From assembly GCF_032399705.1 (NCBI RefSeq), contig NZ_CP135922.1, positions 3,720,001 to 3,784,000 of the forward strand: a DNA stretch of 64,000 nucleotides, written 5' to 3'. Of this stretch, positions 47,114-57,023 are shown one piece after another. Source of the stretch: Paenibacillus sp. BIC5C1. Lineage in GTDB: Bacteria > Bacillota > Bacilli > Paenibacillales > Paenibacillaceae. The notes under the pieces are model-generated. The model saw only the letters and a list, made by a program, of their open reading frames with translations, made no database searches and was not told the DNA's origin. The stretch's first letter is position 1; each line of letters starts with the position of its first letter. Made by a program: the position numbers and the translations under genes.

Positions 47114-49078
47114 TCAGCTCAAAGCGGAGCGAAGGGTATTCAGCATTCTCTGATCATCTGTATGGTCCAGCATTCTGTAATCTGCTCCAAGCGCTTTCGC
47201 CAGCTGTTTGGCGCGCCCCAATCTGACATAGCCCTGCTCCGTATCCAGTACCAGACTCGGGACTCCTTCAGCGCTTATCTGCCTTGCGATGGCCAGACAT
47301 TCGTCCCAAATATCAGAAGAGGCAGACAAGCCTTTGAAACTTTCGTTGGCTCTGCCGTCCGACACCACAATCATCACAGGCCATGTCCCTTTGTTTCTTC
47401 GTTTTTCGGAAAGAATGGTCTCATAGCCTTTAACAAGCCCGGCTGCCAACGGGGTTTTCCCGCCTGTAGGGATGTCCCTCAGAGGTTTGGAAGCGGCATC
47501 CACGCTGCGAGTAACGGGAAGAATAAGCTCCGCCTGTCCCTTTCTGAAAGCAATCATGCCGATCTGATCTCGCTTCACGTATGCTTCCTGCAGAAGGGAC
47601 AGAATTGCGCCTTTCACAGCTTTCATGCGCTTTCGAGCGGCCATGGAGCCGCTGGCGTCCACCACAAACAGCAGCGTGGCGCCAACCCGGCTCTCTCTTT
47701 TCTTCTGGCGTATATCATCAGGTTCAATGACAAATGCCATTCCCTTTCGTTTGGGCCTGAAACTCTGGAAAGGGGCAGCCGCTCGAATGGTTGCATCAAA
47801 AGCGACATCCGTTTTATGCTTGTTGGCTGGATTCATGGAACCGATCGTTCGGCCCTTCTTCTGAATCGAACGGGTTTTATTGCGCTTGCCGGGCCCTTCG
47901 TGATGGCTCTTCCGTTTCAAGTCCAGTTCTAGAGGCACGATCGTGAACGCCTCGTCCGGCGGCAGCACTTGTTCCTCACGGCCATCGGTTTGCCCGTCAG
48001 CCGCACCGTTGCCTGTCGGCGAATCCGAATCGGGTGAAAAGTCCCCGCTCGAATTATACTGCCGATTCAGTTCATGGTCATCATGCGCCTGGGCAGAAGC
48101 CGACGATCTGATGCCCTCCTCTTCCTTTGAAGAAACAGGGGACTTCTCCCCCTCATCTTTGTCAAAGGTGCTCTGGGGAATGATGCGGTTCTCCACCGCA
48201 CTTCGCATTCGGTGAGGCAAGGCATACTCTGCGGCTTCACAAACATCCGCGGCGTTAACTTCCTTCCGCCCTTCCCATGCAGCCGCCGCTTTTGCGCCTT
48301 CAATCAAACAAAGTTCGGCCCGAGAACTGCCGCTTCCCGATTGGTGTGCAATCGATGCTGATAACTGAATCATTTCTTCACTTACCGCCACATCGGAAAG
48401 CGACCTGGAGGCTGCTTCCAAACGAATGCACAGCATTTCCTCATCAGGCAAATAGCGGTCCCTAAACGCTGACCGATCTTCCTCAAACTGAAGTGCTCTT
48501 CGAATAATCTCTGCTCGGCCTTGCGGTTCGCTGAACTGGTCCATCGTCACATAAAATCCAAAGTGGTCCAGCAGTGGAGGGATAGGAATCCCTTCTTCCG
48601 GATCCATGGCGGCAAGCAACATAAACCTGCTGTTCCGCACGGCGGATAACCCCTCCCTCTGTACGTAAATCCTGCCCGTTGACAGGGCGTTGACAATCTC
48701 CTTCATCATGGGCTGCGGCAATAGATTCATATGGTCTGCAAGCACCAATTGTCCGTCAGCTTCTTCAAGCAGCCCTGGCGCGTGGACTATTCTCCCGTTT
48801 TCCATGGTCGATTGGATGTTCAATGAACCCAGTAGCCGGTCCACAGTGAGATTAGCCGGTACGGATAACTTCCGGCGTCCCCGAGCCAGAGACGAAGTCG
48901 CGTGCAATAATAGACTTTTGCCTGACCCGGAAGGACCGCTGATGAGAACCCCGCCAATAGCTGGATTAACAAGATACAGCAGAAGCGCTCGCTTCGCCCG
49001 TTCCTGCCCCCATATTGCACTAAACGGATACGGTCTGGTCAAAAGCTCATGATGATGTATATTCATCGCTCGCGTCAT
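47114..49078 (-). CDS. ChlD/BchD-like chelatase subunit with VWA domain
   Basis: 654 residues. An AAA+ domain with an intact P-loop GPSGSGKS (about residue 42-49), a low-complexity acidic/serine-rich linker (about 315-380), and a C-terminal von Willebrand A domain with the MIDAS motif D-A-S-G-S-M (near 470), followed by the T and D residues of the site. ChlD-type subunits bridge the ChlI ring and the large subunit. The start overlaps the ChlI stop by four bases (ATGA), so the two are coupled. Confidence 0.85.
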   Translation of the reverse strand: MTRAMNIHHHELLTRPYPFSAIWGQERAKRALLLYLVNPAIGGVLISGPSGSGKSLLLHATSSLARGRRKLSVPANLTVDRLLGSLNIQSTMENGRIVHAPGLLEEADGQLVLADHMNLLPQPMMKEIVNALSTGRIYVQREGLSAVRNSRFMLLAAMDPEEGIPIPPLLDHFGFYVTMDQFSEPQGRAEIIRRALQFEEDRSAFRDRYLPDEEMLCIRLEAASRSLSDVAVSEEMIQLSASIAHQSGSGSSRAELCLIEGAKAAAAWEGRKEVNAADVCEAAEYALPHRMRSAVENRIIPQSTFDKDEGEKSPVSSKEEEGIRSSASAQAHDDHELNRQYNSSGDFSPDSDSPTGNGAADGQTDGREEQVLPPDEAFTIVPLELDLKRKSHHEGPGKRNKTRSIQKKGRTIGSMNPANKHKTDVAFDATIRAAAPFQSFRPKRKGMAFVIEPDDIRQKKRESRVGATLLFVVDASGSMAARKRMKAVKGAILSLLQEAYVKRDQIGMIAFRKGQAELILPVTRSVDAASKPLRDIPTGGKTPLAAGLVKGYETILSEKRRNKGTWPVMIVVSDGRANESFKGLSASSDIWDECLAIARQISAEGVPSLVLDTEQGYVRLGRAKQLAKALGADYRMLDHTDDQRMLNTLRSALS

Positions 49079-49998
49079 ACCGTCAGGGCGGGTTCCAGCA
49101 CGGCCTGCAGGCGTTGCTCCATACCGCCGGTTTCTTCAAACGGCTGCCGTCTCATGCGATGAGGCAAAACAAAGCGCGCCGCATGTTGTATATGTTCCAG
49201 GCCAACAGCTTCCTGCTCATGCCATGCCGCTAATGTTGCTGCTGTTTTGATCAGGGTTATATCGGAGCGGTGTCCGTCAACCTCAAGGGCAATGCCGATT
49301 TTTGCCGCCAGCTCCAGCATATCATCAGCGATCCGTATACCGTTAAGCCGTTTGCGGGCTTGCAGAATTTGCTCCAGCATTTCCTTCTGTTCCGACTGAT
49401 ACTGCTGAGCGAAGGAGGCCGGATCCTGTTCGTATTCCAGCCGTCTGCGAATGACGTCCGCACGTTCCTGCACATCCCGCTCACCGCCTACCTCCACCGA
49501 CAATGCAAAACGGTCCAGAAGCTGAGGGCGCAGATCGCCCTCTTCAGGATTCATCGTCCCCACCAGAAGGAACCGGGAAGGATGGGAATGGGATATGCCT
49601 TCCCTCTCCACCGTGTTCACCCCCATGGCTGCTGCATCCAGCAGCACGTCCACAATGTGGTCATCCAGCAAATTGATTTCATCGACATATAGAATGTGCC
49701 CGTGCGCTGCCGCAAGTAATCCCGGTTCAAATTTCTTCTCTCCTGTTTTGATTGCATGCTCGATGTCCAGAGCGCCCACGACCCGATCTTCAGTTGCACT
49801 TACCGGCAGATTGACCACTTTTAATTCGGGAACAAGTCCGGACAATGCACGAACGGCTGTCGATTTGGCCGTCCCCTTCTCGCCGCGGATCAATACGCCT
49901 CCAAGCTTGGGATTGACAACGTTCAAGATTAACGCAAGCTTTAAATGGGATTGACCGACGATAGCTGTAAAGGGATACAGCGTATTAAATGTCTCCAA
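49075..49998 (-). CDS. ChlI/BchI-like AAA+ chelatase ATPase
   Basis: About 307 residues. Walker [10 protein letters not shown] (about residue 36-44), Walker [11 protein letters not shown], and sensor segment [22 protein letters not shown], the hallmark of Mg-chelatase I and its relatives. It supplies ATP-driven conformational change. I prefer the TTG at 49998, nine bases after AAGGAG. A longer frame to 50043 would overlap the upstream ATPase gene and has no site. Position within the operon: fourth of six. Confidence 0.85.
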   Translation of the reverse strand: METFNTLYPFTAIVGQSHLKLALILNVVNPKLGGVLIRGEKGTAKSTAVRALSGLVPELKVVNLPVSATEDRVVGALDIEHAIKTGEKKFEPGLLAAAHGHILYVDEINLLDDHIVDVLLDAAAMGVNTVEREGISHSHPSRFLLVGTMNPEEGDLRPQLLDRFALSVEVGGERDVQERADVIRRRLEYEQDPASFAQQYQSEQKEMLEQILQARKRLNGIRIADDMLELAAKIGIALEVDGHRSDITLIKTAATLAAWHEQEAVGLEHIQHAARFVLPHRMRRQPFEETGGMEQRLQAVLEPALTV

Positions 49999-50012
49999 TG
50001 CTTTCAACTCCT

Positions 50013-50798
50013 TTATTTCTGTATTAATCCGGTGATCCGGCAAAATGGCTTGTCATATACGGAGCCGGATTCCACGGAAGCCATCACGCCGAATACGCGG
50101 CTAAGTAGTTCTGGTGTCAGCACTTCCGAGGGAGAACCGTATCCTTCGATTGCTCCGGATTTCATGGCCAGAATAAAGTCGGAATACGCCGCAACATGGT
50201 TGATGTCATGCATCACCATAATGATGGTCATTTTCAGCGTTTGATTAAGCTCCCTAACCATCTCCATTATTTCCAGCTGGTGGGCGATGTCCAGATAGGT
50301 TGTCGGCTCATCCAGCAGCAGCACGCCGGGCTGTTGGGCCAGCGCCATCGCTATCCAGGCTCTCTGTCGTTCACCGCCTGATAGCGTGTGGAGCATCCGA
50401 TCCTGATATGAGTCAAGCCCTGTGGCGCCCATTGCCCACTCCGTAATCTCGCGATCTTTCTGGCTGGTTTGGTGCCAGTAAGGCTGATGAGGTGTCCTGC
50501 CATATCCGACCAATTCTTTTACCGTTACCTCCACTGGGTCCTGGGATTGTGCCATGTAGGATAGTTTCTTGGCCACATCCCGACTGTTTAAGTTGGATAG
50601 CGCTTTGCCGTCCAATAGAACCTGACCTGCAGCCGGTTTCAGTTGGCGGGCCAGCGATTTCAGAAGCGTGCTTTTTCCGCAACCATTGGGGCCTATAATG
50701 CTGTGCACCGCTCCTGAAGCAAAGGATATATTCAGCTGCTCAATGATAAACTTGTCATGGTACCTGAGTGAAAGCTGCTTTGTCTCGATACTGTTCAA
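50013..50798 (-). CDS. FecE-type ABC ATPase (metallophore/cobalamin importer)
   Basis: 261 residues. Walker [10 protein letters not shown] (residues 36-44), signature [17 protein letters not shown], Walker [13 protein letters not shown]-loop MHD. This is the type II importer ATPase found with FecCD permeases for siderophores, heme or B12. The start overlaps the permease stop (ATGA). Its stop is followed 15 bases later by the ChlI start. Confidence 0.9.
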   Translation of the reverse strand: MNSIETKQLSLRYHDKFIIEQLNISFASGAVHSIIGPNGCGKSTLLKSLARQLKPAAGQVLLDGKALSNLNSRDVAKKLSYMAQSQDPVEVTVKELVGYGRTPHQPYWHQTSQKDREITEWAMGATGLDSYQDRMLHTLSGGERQRAWIAMALAQQPGVLLLDEPTTYLDIAHQLEIMEMVRELNQTLKMTIIMVMHDINHVAAYSDFILAMKSGAIEGYGSPSEVLTPELLSRVFGVMASVESGSVYDKPFCRITGLIQK

Positions 50799-51787
50799 AC
50801 TTGTTTCCTCCTTAGGAGATACAGGAAAAAGGGAGCACCTAACACACCCATTATGATTCCCACCGGAAGCTCAATGGGTGTAAACATGATTCTGGCAAGC
50901 GTATCGCAAATCGTCAGCACGGCTGCTCCCAACAGTGCGGATGCCGGTATAAGAAGACGATAATCTGCCCCGATAAGCAATCTCGCGATATGGGGAATAA
51001 TCAGACCCACAAACCCCAACAAACCTGCGATGCTTACCGCGCTTGCCGCCAGCAGCGTAGCCGTAGCCGTTATCAAGACCCGCGACAGCTCCACACGTGT
51101 GCCCAGGTTTCGTGCGTTGGAATCTCCCAGCATCATAATGTTCATCCGCTTCGAACAAGCGAGCGCAAGAAGCAGACCGACAATTGAATAGGGCAGTATC
51201 GTTGACAGGTCGGGCCAACTCTTGGCAGCCAGCCCGCCAACCATAAAGATTAAGGCGCCCTGCACCCGGTCACTGTAAAAGGTCAGCATCGCGGATATCC
51301 CTGATCCCAAAAATGCCGAAACCGCAACTCCAGCAAGAACAATCCTCAGCGGACTAACCCCATCTTTCCAGGACAACAGGTAGATGATGAAGGCTGCCAG
51401 GGTGGCTCCGATAAACGCGGCAGGAGTCAGGAAATGATCATATTGAGGCATAACGACCAACAGAAAAATCCCAAACAAACCGGCTCCGCTGGAGACGCCT
51501 ATAAGATGGGGATCCGCAAGCGGATTCCGCATGACTCCCTGCAGCAGCGCGCCGGAGACTGCAAGATTGGCGCCTACCAGCATGGCAACAAGCGTCCGCG
51601 GAAGCCGAATGTTCCAGATAATGTCCCGGTTCATGCCTGAAAGATCAGGATGCAGAATGACGTTTGCAATATCTTGCAGGGAGATCATGACCGCTCCTGT
51701 AGCAATACTGAACAGACACGCTGCAATTGCAGCTATCAGAAAGATCAGTATGATCCACACAGGGCGGGTTGTTTTATTGAACATCAC
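50795..51787 (-). CDS. FecCD-type ABC permease
   Basis: 330 residues and about nine to ten membrane helices. Conserved FecCD motifs: LPRTLVAMLVGANLAVSGALLQGVMRNPLADPHLIGVSSGAG and GLVGLIIPHI-like LGFVGLIIPHIARLL. It forms a homodimer channel for iron/heme/B12-type ligands. The start lies within the last codons of the binding protein. Confidence 0.9.
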   Translation of the reverse strand: MMFNKTTRPVWIILIFLIAAIAACLFSIATGAVMISLQDIANVILHPDLSGMNRDIIWNIRLPRTLVAMLVGANLAVSGALLQGVMRNPLADPHLIGVSSGAGLFGIFLLVVMPQYDHFLTPAAFIGATLAAFIIYLLSWKDGVSPLRIVLAGVAVSAFLGSGISAMLTFYSDRVQGALIFMVGGLAAKSWPDLSTILPYSIVGLLLALACSKRMNIMMLGDSNARNLGTRVELSRVLITATATLLAASAVSIAGLLGFVGLIIPHIARLLIGADYRLLIPASALLGAAVLTICDTLARIMFTPIELPVGIIMGVLGAPFFLYLLRRKQV

Positions 51788-52820
51788 CGAAGATCTCCGG
51801 GTAGATTAGCTTCCCTAAATACGCCAGTGCTTCATCGTAATGCAGTCCGGGATTCGTAAGAAACAGATCTGACGGCACTACAATCACCTTTTGATTCTTA
51901 ACAGCCCCCAGAGAGGCCCATGCCGGGTTGCTTTCCAATTCGTCTTGGATCTTCTTGTCACCAACCGCCTTTTGTCCGTGGATAATCATAAAAACATAAT
52001 CCGGATTTTGCTTCACAAGCGTCTCCATGCTGTATGGCGAGGTCGTCGGGCTGTTAGCCGAGGGTTTTAGTTCCTCGGCTGCATTGGTAAGTCCCAGCAT
52101 TTTGGCGATCTCAAGCCCCGATGTGCCGTTCTTCTGAATCGAAATCCCGCCAGGTGTTACGTTCAGATTGATAAAAGTCGGTGATTCACCGGGCAGCTTT
52201 GCCAAGATGTCATTTACGCGGTCATCCAATGCCTGCAGCTTCGTCGGCAATTGCGCTTCCGTTCCGGCAATCTTGGACATCCACTCGGCTTTGGATTTCA
52301 TGTCCTCATAACCCGATAGGCTCATCAAGGCTATAGGAATTCCGCTGCTCTCGAGAGACTGGACAAGTTCCTTGTGGAAACGGGGCTGTCCGATCACCAA
52401 ATCAGGGCTTAAAGCGACAACCTGCTCCAGATTAATCTGGCTGACCGTACCGACGGATGACACGACCTCCGCCTGTTCAGGGATGGAAACCCCCGAGGCT
52501 TCCATTCGCCCGGCCGCCTCCCCTCCCACGGCATAGAGCAGCTCGAGGAATTCAGGCGATAACACCACTATACGCTTAGGTTGTTCCTTAAGGGCTATGG
52601 TTCGTCCCGTTGAATCCTGGAACGTTATGTAATCCTCTTTAACCTGTGTAAGGTTTGAATCCCCCTGTTCCGTCTGAGAAGTTTCAATGCTTGCAGGAGC
52701 TGCCTCTTTGCTTGTGGAATCATTCACCCCACAGGCTGACAAAATGAATGCACACAGGACAATGCCTGAACTTAATGCCACATACCGTGATGACCTCTTG
52801 CGTTGCTTAGATAAATACAT
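51774..52820 (-). CDS. FecB-type substrate-binding lipoprotein
   Basis: 348 residues. The signal peptide has a lipobox LSAC (cysteine near residue 30) followed by a serine-rich linker. Two lobes are joined by a long helix, as in class III binding proteins (ITFQDSTGRTIALKEQPKRIVVLSPEFLELLYAVGGE; VVALSPDLVIGQP). It captures a metallophore, heme or corrinoid outside the membrane. AAAGGAGAG stands eight bases before the ATG. First gene of the operon, just after the Zur-like site. Confidence 0.87.
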   Translation of the reverse strand: MYLSKQRKRSSRYVALSSGIVLCAFILSACGVNDSTSKEAAPASIETSQTEQGDSNLTQVKEDYITFQDSTGRTIALKEQPKRIVVLSPEFLELLYAVGGEAAGRMEASGVSIPEQAEVVSSVGTVSQINLEQVVALSPDLVIGQPRFHKELVQSLESSGIPIALMSLSGYEDMKSKAEWMSKIAGTEAQLPTKLQALDDRVNDILAKLPGESPTFINLNVTPGGISIQKNGTSGLEIAKMLGLTNAAEELKPSANSPTTSPYSMETLVKQNPDYVFMIIHGQKAVGDKKIQDELESNPAWASLGAVKNQKVIVVPSDLFLTNPGLHYDEALAYLGKLIYPEIFGDVQ

Positions 52821-52845
52821 TGGATGAACTCTCCTTTCAGCTTAT

Positions 52846-52896
52846 ACGTAATTATTACGATTAAGAAATCGTAAACTCATTTGATATCTTTGTCAA
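52846..52896 (-). promoter_or_regulatory. Sigma-A promoter with adjoining Zur box
   Basis: On the leftward strand: TTGACA (52896-52891), 17 bases, TACGAT (52873-52868). Then at 52860-52846 comes TCGTAATAATTACGT, which matches the Bacillus Zur consensus TCGTAATNATTACGA at all defined positions but the last. The box would cover about +1 to +15, where a bound repressor blocks transcription. Fur (TGATAATNATTATCA) and PerR (TTATAATNATTATAA) boxes fit clearly worse. Confidence 0.75.
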
Positions 52897-53266
52897 TAGC
52901 TTTGATGCATAAAAATAAAAAGTATCGACAAGGCACTCACCTTTTTAAAGGATTTGTTGCAATAGATAATAATCTAAACGTAATGACAAAATATTGTCCT
53001 TGGCTTGGGACAGGAACTGGGTCCCTTAAATGTAGAATAGATTTCTCGTCCGCCCTAAATGATAGCAAAACCTGCTATCCATCGGATACGCCAAGCGATT
53101 TGTTCCGTTCTTTAAACTATTTCTAATTAAATAAAAATAGGGATGAAAGCAATCATCTCTAAGACGACTGTTTACATCCCTATTATGAAATCCTTTTTTC
53201 GGAAAAATTATAACTAATAAATAGCTATTGGTCCGTAAGGACCATCGATAATTTCTATTTTTGTTT
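52897..53266. other. Intergenic region between chelatase operon and IS30
   Basis: No gene supported. Two stems stand here: ATAGGGATG/CATCCCTAT (53137-53145, 53175-53183) and GGTCC/GGACC (around 53230-53243). The first could terminate transcripts from either side. Confidence 0.4.
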
Positions 53267-54346
53267 GACGGATTGTCAAGCCAAGTGCGACAGTTCCTCT
53301 GAAAAGGATTCGTGAGCGGTTCTCCAACTCAGGCATTTACGTGGTCTATTATTGATGAAGTCAAGAGCGTTTTCCAGAGCTTCATCTGTGATTTGGGCGA
53401 AATCCGTCCCTTTGGGGAAAAATTCTCTCAGGAGACCATTCGCATTTTCATTCGAGCCGCGTTGCCAAGAAGAATAGGGATCTGCAAAATACACCCGCAC
53501 GCCATGAACGGCTTCCAGGCTGGTGTAACAGGCGAATTCCTTGCCACGGTCCGCGGTAGCGGTTTGAAATGCACGGATAGGGTACTGCGAAGCCGCTACT
53601 CCAAAGGCAATCTCCATGGATAACGCGGTACGATCAGGCATGCGAATCGCTGTGTACAAGCGAGTCTTTCGTTCAATGAACGTCGCTACGCAGCCCTTGC
53701 TTTTCCCACGGCCCGAGACCACCGTATCCAATTCCCAATGGCCGAAGGTTTTCCGGTGACGAACCTCTTTCGGGCGCTGAGAGATGGACTTACCCACTGC
53801 AAACTTGCCGCGTGTTTCTGCTGGCTTCTGCCTCTTCCCTTTGTGCCTGAGAACGGCAAGCACACCGTTCACCAGACGGCCTGTATACAGCCAACGATAG
53901 ATCGTTTTAAAACATACCATCGCTTGACCTTCCTGACGCAAACGCTCTACGATCTGTTCGGGAGACCAGGTCGCCTGAAGCTTTTCTTCGATGCGACTCG
54001 CGAGTTCGGGATTCCACTTCCCTGCGGAAACGGAGGCCTTACGGCGATGGACATAGCCCTCTTGAGCGTTCGCCGCGCCGTAGGAGTGTTCTGCTGTATT
54101 TCGGCGGAGTTCCCGGCCAATGGTGGCATGATGTCTGCCAAGTTCCTTGGCAATGGCTCGGGTACTTTTCCCCTGCTGGTAGAGGATTTCTAGCTTGCTG
54201 CGCTCGATTATGCTAAGATGTGTGTAGCTCATGGTGGATTCTCCTTGTGTGAATGTGGTGTAGGAACCTTCATTCTACACGAATCCGGCCATGAGCCCTT
54301 TTTTATTTATTTCCAGTAGGTGTCGCACTTCATATTACAATCCGTC
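53267..54346 (-). mobile_element. IS30-family insertion sequence
   Basis: 1080 bases bounded by imperfect inverted repeats that begin GACGGATTGT and both contain AAGTGCGACA (left 53267-53292; right end at 54346). One transposase fills it. No clear target duplication: three-base flanks are TTT and ATT. Confidence 0.75.
53276..54232 (-). CDS. IS30-family transposase
   Basis: 318 residues, full length. An N-terminal helix-turn-helix (GKSTRAIAKELGRHHATIGREL, shown in two parts: KSTRAIAKELG and HHATIGREL) is followed by a DDE domain with D in HWELDTVV, D in TADRGKEFA and E in SNENANGLLREFF with the KGTDF tail. AAGGAG precedes the ATG. No damage seen, so it may be active. Confidence 0.92.
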   Translation of the reverse strand: MSYTHLSIIERSKLEILYQQGKSTRAIAKELGRHHATIGRELRRNTAEHSYGAANAQEGYVHRRKASVSAGKWNPELASRIEEKLQATWSPEQIVERLRQEGQAMVCFKTIYRWLYTGRLVNGVLAVLRHKGKRQKPAETRGKFAVGKSISQRPKEVRHRKTFGHWELDTVVSGRGKSKGCVATFIERKTRLYTAIRMPDRTALSMEIAFGVAASQYPIRAFQTATADRGKEFACYTSLEAVHGVRVYFADPYSSWQRGSNENANGLLREFFPKGTDFAQITDEALENALDFINNRPRKCLSWRTAHESFSEELSHLA

Positions 54347-54402
54347 ATTTCCAAAAACTAAAGACAAACTAAATTCCAGTTAAGTCTTCTTTCAAACGTC
54401 TC

Positions 54403-54855
54403 TTATTTATTACTGAGCTCTTCCGCCAAACCGATTAGAAGTCCTTCATTTCCACGAATGTAGCATAGTCGATACGAATCCTCGTACTGAACAATTTCGC
54501 CAACGAGTTGAGCACCATACTTAGTGAGTTTGGATACCATTTCGTCAATGTCTTCAACGGTGAACATGACACGTAAATAACCGAGGGCATTTATAGGAGC
54601 AGTTCGGTGATCTGACATAGTAGGTGGTGTGAGAAATCGCGAAAGTTCAAGTCGGCTGTGGCCATCTGGGGTAACCATCATAGCAATCTCTACAGACTGT
54701 GAACCCAGCCCAGTTACGCGGCCAGCCCATTCACCTTCGACAGTAGTTCGCCCTTCGAGCTTCAGGCCAATCTCTTCGAAAAAAGAGATTGAGTCATCGA
54801 GGGATTCTACGACGATGCCAACATTGTCCATTCTTAGAAGTTTGTTTTTTCCCAT
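54403..54855 (-). CDS. VOC-family (glyoxalase/bleomycin-resistance fold) protein
   Basis: 150 residues with two beta-alpha-beta-beta-beta modules: VGIVVESLDDSISFFEEIGL at the start and VMFTVEDIDEMVSKLTKYGA near residue 95-115. Potential metal ligands are only partly conserved, so it could be an enzyme or a binding protein. AAGGAGAG lies upstream of the ATG. It is preceded by an MFS remnant. Confidence 0.8.
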   Translation of the reverse strand: MGKNKLLRMDNVGIVVESLDDSISFFEEIGLKLEGRTTVEGEWAGRVTGLGSQSVEIAMMVTPDGHSRLELSRFLTPPTMSDHRTAPINALGYLRVMFTVEDIDEMVSKLTKYGAQLVGEIVQYEDSYRLCYIRGNEGLLIGLAEELSNK

Positions 54856-55018
54856 ATCTTTTCTCTCCTTAATATGTACAAATTTAGTACCGGATCATCT
54901 TCATATTTATTCAATTAAGAATTACAAATTCCTTCCGAACGATTAACATCTTGTCACTTCACCAAAACATCCTAAAATTTATTTATGTTCAACCTCGAAG
55001 TTCTGAATGGTCAAAGTA

Positions 55019-55041
55019 TAGGGGCTTCCCGGAGCCCCATA
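55019..55041 (-). terminator. Terminator after MFS remnant
   Basis: GGGGCT/AGCCCC stem with flanking T-rich bases, about 40 bases beyond the remnant's stop. Confidence 0.6.
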
Positions 55042-55080
55042 GTTTTGAATCACTCTCGGCTCTTTCAACAAGGCAACTTG

Positions 55081-55311
55081 TTATCGCAGCGAAACCACTG
55101 CTTCACCCTGTATACGCGGAATAAGCAGCGCAATCAGAAAAATAGCTGCAAAGCCTAGTAGTGCAATGACTCCGAATACTGCCTTCCACTCATAGGCGGT
55201 AGCCATGATCCTCCCAAGGGGCACCCCGAAAATCAAGAAAGCTGTAAAGCCCATCAGAACTGCTGCCAGCGCACTTCCTTCCTTGCCCGGTCGGGCTAGG
55301 AACAGTGGCTA
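55081..55311 (-). pseudogene. DHA1-type MFS exporter fragment
   Basis: Leftward open stretch of about 75 codons between a TAG and the TAA at 55081. It encodes two membrane segments with an AraJ/PbuE-like motif (GSALAAVLMGFTAFLIFGVP, then LGRIMATAYEWKAVFGV). This corresponds to TM5-6 of a 12-TM exporter; the rest is absent. The end LIPRIQG is natural for the central loop, so this is an internal piece with an accidental stop. Confidence 0.6.
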
Positions 55312-55344
55312 GACGCTTGATGATTGATAATCCTACAAAAAAAT

Positions 55345-55380
55345 CCCCTTCAAAATTAGATATCATCAACTTTGAAGGGG
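55345..55380 (-). terminator. Terminator
   Basis: CCCCTTCAAA/TTTGAAGGGG arms and seven T on the leftward strand. Confidence 0.75.
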
Positions 55381-55506
55381 AACGGATACCTTAGCGTGTC
55401 CAGTTTGTTTTTCTGAAAAGAAAGAACCTCTTTAAGAAAGATTAAGCTTTACCTTATGACTGGTTAGTCTAACTACAAGTTAAATCTGAATAGATACTGT
55501 TATTGG

Positions 55507-55553
55507 AAACATAAGAGGCTAGAAATCATCTGATTTCTAGCCCTCTTATGTTT
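55507..55553. terminator. Long hairpin after GH4 operon
   Basis: Stem of about 22 pairs (AAACATAAGAGG...CTAGAAATCA with its complement, one bulge), 160 bases past the GH4 stop. It is the likely end of the carbohydrate operon. Confidence 0.7.
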
Positions 55554-55715
55554 ACTAAACGAATTCAAAGATAAATTCATGCTTTCAGTTGCAATATCAA
55601 TACATTGATAATTAAGGAGATTTATGAACCTCTTGACATCTTCATGAGTTAAAGCGCGGACTTAGAGTTAAATCATATTCTTGTTCATTAATATTCTTTA
55701 CATTACTTACTTCCC

Positions 55716-57023
55716 TTACCTTCCACGGAAGAACTGAGGCAAATATGTGCGGTTCTGCTCCAGCATTTCATTCAGCATCGCTTCTGCGATACACACTGAA
55801 TCGGTCAGCGGATGTGAGCTAAGGGCGAGCAGTGCTTTCTCCCTACTTCCCGAAACCGCCGCTTCGATGGCCAGACTCTCATAGGTCTTCACCGCTTGAA
55901 TCAGGCCGACTGCGGCATCCGGTACTCGTGTAATTGGTACCGGAACAGCGCCGTTCTTCATCACAACGCAGTTCACTTCGATACTGGCATCCTCCGGCAA
56001 AAAGTCCAGAGTGTCGCCGTTCATGACGTTTAGCGTTAGAACTTCTCCGCTATCCGTATGAATTGCCTTCATCAGATTGACAGCCGCCTCCGAATAATAG
56101 GCACCCCCACGTTGCTCCAGCTGCTTCGGTTTCTCCACTAGTTCTGGCCGCTTGTAAATCTCAAATAGTTCATCCTCAAGGCGCTTGACCATCTCAGCCC
56201 TCGTCTCCCCTATGGCTGCGGCAGCCTGCTGCTCCGCCAACATCTCACGGTGAAGGTAAAAATATTTTAGATAATAGGACGGAATGGCGCCAATCGCGCG
56301 AATCAGCGTCTCATTCCAAGCAAGCTGCGGCACGTTGCTGGCCGAGTAGCTCCCCCCTGTGTCCAACAACTCCTCCAGCTTTGACTTCCCATCAATCTCG
56401 ATCCGGCTGATCCAGTGCAGATGATTTAACCCGACAAACTCGCAAAAGATGCGTTCCTCAGGCACCTGATAGAGTGCAGACAGCCACTTGTAGGCGGCGA
56501 TCGGGGAATTGCATAAACCGATGGAACGTATGCTGGAATGCTTCATGATGGCTTCCGTTACCATTCCGGAAGGATTCGTGAAATTAAGTAGCCAGGCGTC
56601 AGGACATAACATCTCCATATCCTTGCATATTTCCAAGAGTACAGGTATGGTACGCAGAGCCTTCATCATTCCCCCGGCTCCGGTCGTCTCCTGTCCGAGC
56701 ATTCCATATTTCAACGGAATCGTTTCGTCCCATGCTCTGGCCTCCAACAACCCTACTCGCATCTGTGTCGATACATAATGGGCATCCCGCAGTCCTTCCT
56801 TGCGGTCCAAAGTTAAAGTAATACTAATCGGCAGTCCGCTTCGTTCAACCATTCGCTTCGCCAGCCCGCCAACAACGGTGAGTTTATGAAGACCTTCCGA
56901 AATATCCACCAGCACGATATCCTTAACCGGAAAGCTATCATAATGACGGATGAAACCTTCAATCAGCTCAGGGGTATAGGAAGAGCCTCCCCCAATAACA
57001 GCAACCTTTAATCCTGTGCCCAT
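55716..57023 (-). CDS. GH4-family 6-phospho-glycosidase
   Basis: 435 residues. An NAD-binding GGGSSYTPELIEG at the start; GAGGMMKALRTIP; NFTNPSGMV; metal-binding cysteine in GLCNSP near 170 and histidine in GLNHLHW near 200. GH4 enzymes use NAD and Mn to cleave 6-phospho-beta-glucosides, phosphorylated diacetylchitobiose and the like by redox elimination. Here the partner kinase and ABC importer suggest that the substrate is phosphorylated after uptake. It overlaps the kinase stop by 16 bases. Confidence 0.87.
   Translation of the reverse strand: MGTGLKVAVIGGGSSYTPELIEGFIRHYDSFPVKDIVLVDISEGLHKLTVVGGLAKRMVERSGLPISITLTLDRKEGLRDAHYVSTQMRVGLLEARAWDETIPLKYGMLGQETTGAGGMMKALRTIPVLLEICKDMEMLCPDAWLLNFTNPSGMVTEAIMKHSSIRSIGLCNSPIAAYKWLSALYQVPEERIFCEFVGLNHLHWISRIEIDGKSKLEELLDTGGSYSASNVPQLAWNETLIRAIGAIPSYYLKYFYLHREMLAEQQAAAAIGETRAEMVKRLEDELFEIYKRPELVEKPKQLEQRGGAYYSEAAVNLMKAIHTDSGEVLTLNVMNGDTLDFLPEDASIEVNCVVMKNGAVPVPITRVPDAAVGLIQAVKTYESLAIEAAVSGSREKALLALSSHPLTDSVCIAEAMLNEMLEQNRTYLPQFFRGR

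Larger units (their letters stand above)
55312..55715. other. Intergenic region with two terminators
   Basis: Apart from the two hairpins listed separately (55345-55380, 55507-55553), nothing coding is seen between the MFS fragment and the GH4 gene. Confidence 0.45.

Noticed and set aside
43841..47932. Several rightward open frames of 100-256 codons opposite the CobN- and ChlD-like genes
   Set aside because: Antisense to conserved chelatase sequence, without ribosome binding sites or recognisable protein features.
52846..52860. Fur or PerR box instead of Zur
   Set aside because: The CG and GC steps (TCGTAAT...ATTACG) fit Zur and disagree with Fur and PerR cores.
52881..53126. Rightward 81-codon frame next to the Zur box
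   Set aside because: Overlaps the leftward promoter, lacks an RBS and matches no family I know.
53264..54349. Target-site duplication of the IS30 element
   Set aside because: Flanking triplets differ (TTT and ATT), so no duplication can be claimed.
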